Positions 60,334 to 64,000 of a stretch of DNA of 64,000 nucleotides are shown here, in pieces. The stretch spans positions 3,309,501 through 3,373,500 of the forward strand of contig NZ_CP127247.1 of the NCBI RefSeq assembly GCF_030285785.1, in the 5' to 3' direction. The notes under the pieces are model-generated. The model was not told where the DNA came from, made no database searches, and worked only from the letters and a program-made list of their open reading frames with translations. The position numbers and the translations under genes are program-made. The stretch comes from Parasedimentitalea psychrophila (GTDB lineage Bacteria; Pseudomonadota; Alphaproteobacteria; Rhodobacterales; Rhodobacteraceae). Numbering within the stretch: the stretch's first letter is position 1; each line of letters opens with the position of its first letter.

Positions 60334-61557
60334 ATGTCATTGGATCTTGAATTCGCACGCAGCCAGTTTCCAGCCTTTGCAGAGCCTAGCCTGCAGGGGC
60401 AGGCATTTTTTGAGAACGCGGGCGGATCTTATACTTGTCAGTCAGTGATTGACCGGCTGACCCGATTTTATACCCAACGTAAGGTGCAGCCCTACGCGCC
60501 TTATGAGGCCTCAATACTCGGTGGCGCCGAGATGGATGAAGCCCGCCAGCGTCTGGCGGCGATGATGGGGGTTGAGAGTGATGAGCTGAGCTTTGGCCCC
60601 TCAACGACACAGAATACCTATGTTTTGTCACAGGCGTTCAGGACGTTTGTCGGACCGGGTGAGGCCATCATCGTGACCAATCAGGATCACGAGGCGAACT
60701 CGGGGCCCTGGCGCCGCCTGGCGGAGAGCGGCATTGAGGTCCGGGAATGGCAGATCGACCCGCAATCGGGAAAATTGCATCTGGCGGATCTGGCAAAGCT
60801 GTTGGACGAAAAGGTGCGTTTGGTTTGTTTTCCGCATTGCTCAAATGTGGTTGGTGAGATTAATCCGGTGGCCGAGATCACCGCGATGGCCCATTCTGCG
60901 GGGGCTTTTGTCTGTGTGGACGGGGTGTCTTATGCGCCGCATGGGCTGCCGAATGTTGCTGAGCTGGGCGCCGATATATATCTGTTTTCCGCTTACAAGA
61001 CCTATGGTCCACATCAGGGGGTGATGGTTGTCCGCCGGGCCTTGTCAGAATTACTGCCCAATCAGGCACATTATTTCAACGGTGACGTGGGCTATAAACG
61101 CTTTACCCCGGCCGGACCCGATCACGCTCAAGTGGCGGCCTGCGCAGGGATTGCCGATTACATCGACATGTTATGTGACCACCATGGTGGCCCGCAAACA
61201 GACCCGGCATTGCGGGCGGCTTTTGTGCATGACCTGATGCGGGCGCATGAGGTCAAGCTGCTGCAACCGCTGTTGGATGCAGTCAAGGATCGCAATGATG
61301 TTCGCTTGATCGGCCCTGCCGACGCTGCGGTTCGGGCGCCGACCGTTGCGCTGCAACTTAAGGTGGCAGCAGAGCCGGTTGCCGCACAGCTGGCCGAAAT
61401 GGGGATTATGGCAGGCGGCGGCGATTTTTATGCCGTGCGTGCATTGAAGGCTCTGGGCATTGATCCCGCTGCCGGTGTTCTGCGCCTGAGCTTTACCCAT
61501 TACACCTCTGAGGCTGAAATTGAAAAACTGCTGTCGGCGCTTGATTACGTGCTCTGA
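60334..61557 (+). CDS. Class V aminotransferase-fold PLP enzyme (cysteine-desulfurase-like)
   Basis: A 407-residue fold-I class V protein. The PLP lysine is Lys222 in SAYKTYGPHQG, the partner Asp is in VCVDGVSYAPHG, and the N-terminal FFENAGGSYT matches the family. The mobile catalytic Cys loop of true SufS/NifS desulfurases is not apparent, so another C-S or C-N lyase role is more likely. GGGGAG precedes the ATG. It is a single gene between the DMSP operon and cfa. Confidence 0.82.
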   Translation: MSLDLEFARSQFPAFAEPSLQGQAFFENAGGSYTCQSVIDRLTRFYTQRKVQPYAPYEASILGGAEMDEARQRLAAMMGVESDELSFGPSTTQNTYVLSQAFRTFVGPGEAIIVTNQDHEANSGPWRRLAESGIEVREWQIDPQSGKLHLADLAKLLDEKVRLVCFPHCSNVVGEINPVAEITAMAHSAGAFVCVDGVSYAPHGLPNVAELGADIYLFSAYKTYGPHQGVMVVRRALSELLPNQAHYFNGDVGYKRFTPAGPDHAQVAACAGIADYIDMLCDHHGGPQTDPALRAAFVHDLMRAHEVKLLQPLLDAVKDRNDVRLIGPADAAVRAPTVALQLKVAAEPVAAQLAEMGIMAGGGDFYAVRALKALGIDPAAGVLRLSFTHYTSEAEIEKLLSALDYVL

Positions 61558-61659
61558 CCGCGCAGCTGCAGCCTAAGGAGGCAAACGCGTCTGGGGCCAG
61601 GTTTCTTGCCTGAGTTCCATTCGCGCCCTAGCTTCTCCCTATGAACATGGGGGAAGAGA

Positions 61660-62865
61660 ATGCCATTCACATCCACCGACGGCCAGTCGGGCCTACCTCG
61701 GTATTTCATCGCTGTCTTCGACAAGCTGCGCGGAATTAAAGCCGGTCAATTGAAGATCCAGCTGCCGGATGGGCGCGTCTTTTTAGCCAAAGGCGCGCTG
61801 CCCGGACCCCGCGCTGATTTACATATTCACAATGCCGATGTGTTTGCCAGATTGATCCGCGAAGGGGAACTGGGGTTCTGTGACGCCTATCTTGACGATT
61901 GGTGGAGCAGTTCAGATCTGCAGGCGTTTATGGATCTTATCCATATGGGCAGCGACACGTTATACGACAATTTTCCGGGGCTGAGACTGGTGCGCGCCTA
62001 TGAGAATTTCCGGTTTTGGTTGCATCGAAACAACCGCAGGCAGGCCCGCAAGAACATCTCGTCCCACTATGATCTCGGCAATGAATTCTATCGCGTCTGG
62101 CTGGACGAAACGATGACCTATTCGAGCGCGTTGTTTGTCACCGGACTAGAAAGCCTGCAGCAGGCGCAGCAGGCCAAATACCAATCCGTGGTGGATCAGA
62201 TGGGGGTCAAGCCAGGCGATCAAATTCTTGAAATCGGATGTGGCTGGGGCGGCTTTGCCGAATATGCAGCCCGCGAGCATGGGCTGCGGGTGACCGGGTT
62301 GACCATCAGTCAGCAGCAGTTCGATTTTGCGGTTCAGCGCATCGAAAAGGCGGGGCTAACGGATCTGGTCGAGCTTCGCATGCAGGATTATCGCGACTGT
62401 GATGGGCAGTTCGATGGTGTTGCCTCGATTGAAATGTTCGAAGCGGTGGGGGAGCAATATTGGCCAGCGTATTTCCATGCGGTGCGCGACCGCCTGAAGC
62501 CCGGTGCACGGGCCACTTTGCAGATCATCACCATCGCCGACAAGCGGTGGAACATATACCGCAAAGGCATTGGCTTCATTCAGAAATACATATTTCCGGG
62601 TGGGATGCTGCCCTGTCCGCGGGTGCTTCTCCAACAGATCGACCAGGCGGGCCTGAGCGTGGTTCAGAGCAAGGAATTTGGCGCCAGTTACGACCGGACA
62701 TTGCGCTTATGGAGCGCGACGTTTAACGCCCGTTGGCAGCAGATCACCGGCATGGGATTTGACGATAGATTTCGACGGATGTGGAATTTTTATCTAACCT
62801 CTTGCGCCGCGTCATTTAAAACGGGAACCTGTGACGTAACGCAAATCACAGTTTCACATCGCTAG
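61660..62865 (+). CDS. cfa: Cyclopropane-fatty-acyl-phospholipid synthase family methyltransferase
   Basis: A 401-residue SAM-dependent enzyme. The SAM motif EIGCGWGGFAEYAA is near residue 190, SSHYDLGNEFYRVWLDETMTYSSA precedes it as in all CFA synthases, and late IEMFEAVGEQYWP and KYIFPGGMLP complete the active site. It modifies membrane lipid acyl chains. Family members in roseobacters may methylate rather than cyclopropanate. GGGGGAAGAG lies before the ATG. trgA follows 15 bases later. Confidence 0.92.
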   Translation: MPFTSTDGQSGLPRYFIAVFDKLRGIKAGQLKIQLPDGRVFLAKGALPGPRADLHIHNADVFARLIREGELGFCDAYLDDWWSSSDLQAFMDLIHMGSDTLYDNFPGLRLVRAYENFRFWLHRNNRRQARKNISSHYDLGNEFYRVWLDETMTYSSALFVTGLESLQQAQQAKYQSVVDQMGVKPGDQILEIGCGWGGFAEYAAREHGLRVTGLTISQQQFDFAVQRIEKAGLTDLVELRMQDYRDCDGQFDGVASIEMFEAVGEQYWPAYFHAVRDRLKPGARATLQIITIADKRWNIYRKGIGFIQKYIFPGGMLPCPRVLLQQIDQAGLSVVQSKEFGASYDRTLRLWSATFNARWQQITGMGFDDRFRRMWNFYLTSCAASFKTGTCDVTQITVSHR

Positions 62866-62880
62866 ACGGATTTAATCCTT

Positions 62881-63321
62881 ATGCCCACCGGAGCCAAACT
62901 GACGGCGGCCCTTTGCCTCGCCCTCCTTGCCTTTATTCTGTCAGAAGAGATCAAACCGCTGATGCCTGAAGGCACCAGTTTTGACAACTTTACCTATCTG
63001 AATATGGCGATCGGTCTGGTGGTCGGTTGGGTGGTGATGGGCAAACGCGCAGGTCGGGGCACGGTGCCGGCCATCAACAATGGTATCAGCGGTGTCGCCG
63101 TCATGTTGTTCTGGGGGCTGTTTATCTACGGCGCCGACGAGATGTTCCGATTGGCGATGCGCAACCGCTATGATGGGCCATTTGAAGCCTTGTCACAAAT
63201 TTTTGTGATTGGCTTGGATTACGCCACTGTCATTTTTGTTCCGCAGGTTATAGCGACTGTGCTGATCGGCGCCCTTGTGTCGGGGCTGGTAACTGAAAGC
63301 GCCAGCCGCCGCTGGCGATAA
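62881..63321 (+). CDS. trgA: TrgA family membrane protein
   Basis: A 146-residue inner-membrane protein with four hydrophobic segments (about 6-22, 41-56, 72-90, 112-137). The sequence and the gene pair with a TrgB-like protein match the Rhodobacter trgAB genes linked to tellurite resistance. The biochemical function is unknown. Confidence 0.82.
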   Translation: MPTGAKLTAALCLALLAFILSEEIKPLMPEGTSFDNFTYLNMAIGLVVGWVVMGKRAGRGTVPAINNGISGVAVMLFWGLFIYGADEMFRLAMRNRYDGPFEALSQIFVIGLDYATVIFVPQVIATVLIGALVSGLVTESASRRWR

Positions 63322-63351
63322 TTTCGTATTCATATAAAAGGGTTACTGGAC

Positions 63352-64000
63352 GTGGTTGATCTGTTTTTCTATGGAACATTGTGCTATCCACGCTTGCTGG
63401 AACTGGTGCTGGGCCGGTCGGGCGCGGCGCTGGATGTATCGCAGGCCGAGCTTGCCGGGCACGGGGCTTTTGCGGTGCGGGGGCAGATTTTCCCAGCCAT
63501 CGAAGAACGAATAGATCATGTTACGCAGGGCGTCTTGGTGCGCGGCCTGTCGCAAGATGATCTCGCCGCGTTGAATTTCTATGAGGGTGGATTTGACTAC
63601 GACCTGAAAGATGTGGTGGTGCAAACTGAGGACGGCGAGCAGGCCGCCGCTCAGGTCTATTTCCCGCAACCCGGCTTGTGGCAAACTGCTGAGCTCTGGG
63701 ACTTGCAGGAGTGGATCACCGATTGGGGGGCCCTGACCCTGCGGGCGGCGCAAGAAGTAATGTCTTATCAGGGGCGCATGTCCGCGGCAGAGGTGGCCAA
63801 GAGCTTTCCCTCAATTCGGATCCGGGCTGCGGCCTGGCTGGCCGCACAGGCAAGGGCCGGCGACCCTGCGCGCGACCTGAGCAAAGATGTGGTCGTGCAT
63901 AACCACCGGCGCGCACATCTCAACTTCTTTGCCATGGATGAGGTGGACCTGCAGTACCGTCGCTACGATGGCAGCCTGAGCCCGGTGATAAACCGGAGTG
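63352..64000 (+). CDS. trgB: TrgB-like protein: gamma-glutamylcyclotransferase domain joined to a Nudix domain (5' part)
   Basis: A GTG start at 63352; the frame is open to the right edge (216 codons). The N-terminal FFYGTLCYPRLLELVLG is the gamma-glutamylcyclotransferase-like (AIG2) opening. A linker leads to HNHRRAHLNFFAMDEVDLQYRRY, the start of the Nudix part of TrgB. The Nudix box lies beyond the window. Next to trgA, this is the usual trgAB arrangement. Confidence 0.85.
   Translation, partial: MVDLFFYGTLCYPRLLELVLGRSGAALDVSQAELAGHGAFAVRGQIFPAIEERIDHVTQGVLVRGLSQDDLAALNFYEGGFDYDLKDVVVQTEDGEQAAAQVYFPQPGLWQTAELWDLQEWITDWGALTLRAAQEVMSYQGRMSAAEVAKSFPSIRIRAAAWLAAQARAGDPARDLSKDVVVHNHRRAHLNFFAMDEVDLQYRRYDGSLSPVINRS

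Overview
The window is about 64 kb of moderately GC-rich DNA from a marine alphaproteobacterium of the Rhodobacteraceae, most likely the roseobacter group. No database search was possible. Several independent signs support this placement: a dmdA-acuI pair for DMSP use, trgAB, a DUF1476 (F1-ATPase zeta) gene, separate homocysteine-methyltransferase and corrinoid proteins in place of a full-length MetH, a two-piece permuted tmRNA, and a GTTC-N7-GTTC LexA box. There is no CRISPR array, insertion sequence or prophage block. Most of the window is dense chromosomal sequence.

Layout. 1-160: end of a receiver-domain protein. 426-8138: two di-haem peroxidases, a Tat-dependent Rieske protein, a molybdopterin oxidoreductase and a HEAT-repeat protein, read as an iodate-reductase-like (idr) locus. 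8262-13057 (minus): five-gene flavin monooxygenase cluster of unknown substrate, with a divergent LysR gene and a good T-N11-A site between them. 14048-21386: nitric oxide module with nnrS, an Fnr-family regulator, a DUF1858 gene and norCBQD plus two small membrane proteins, with an FNR-type box before norC. 21608-23868: ArsJ-type GAPDH and ArsJ for arsenate export. 23956-29163: arginine to agmatine to putrescine to carboxyspermidine to spermidine. 29226-29544: a tRNA(CAT) and a decayed copy of it.

29784-40340: housekeeping genes (purMN, rnd, sufE, purCSQ) interleaved with a corrinoid protein, DUF1638, a homocysteine methyltransferase, and a radical SAM gene behind a LexA box. 40377-43511: DctB/DctD-like two-component system whose regulator lacks the GAFTGA loop. 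44077-47118: RNase E with a long leader. 47326-51111: TusA, CcdA, a membrane hydrolase and a P450. 51164-53197 (minus): fumC followed by three small genes. 54039-57050 (minus): sspB, a frameshifted chrA, a SnoaL-like protein and the ssrA tmRNA. 57098-60154: GntR regulator, dmdA and acuI around a tandem-repeat operator. 60334-64000: class V PLP enzyme, cfa, trgA and the start of trgB.

The window suggests a coastal or oxygen-variable marine life style: DMSP demethylation, NO detoxification, arsenate export, and an AioA-family enzyme whose active-site residues and two peroxidase partners fit iodate reduction better than arsenite oxidation. The least understood parts are the idr-like locus with its HEAT protein and the flavin monooxygenase cluster at 8.2-13.1 kb.
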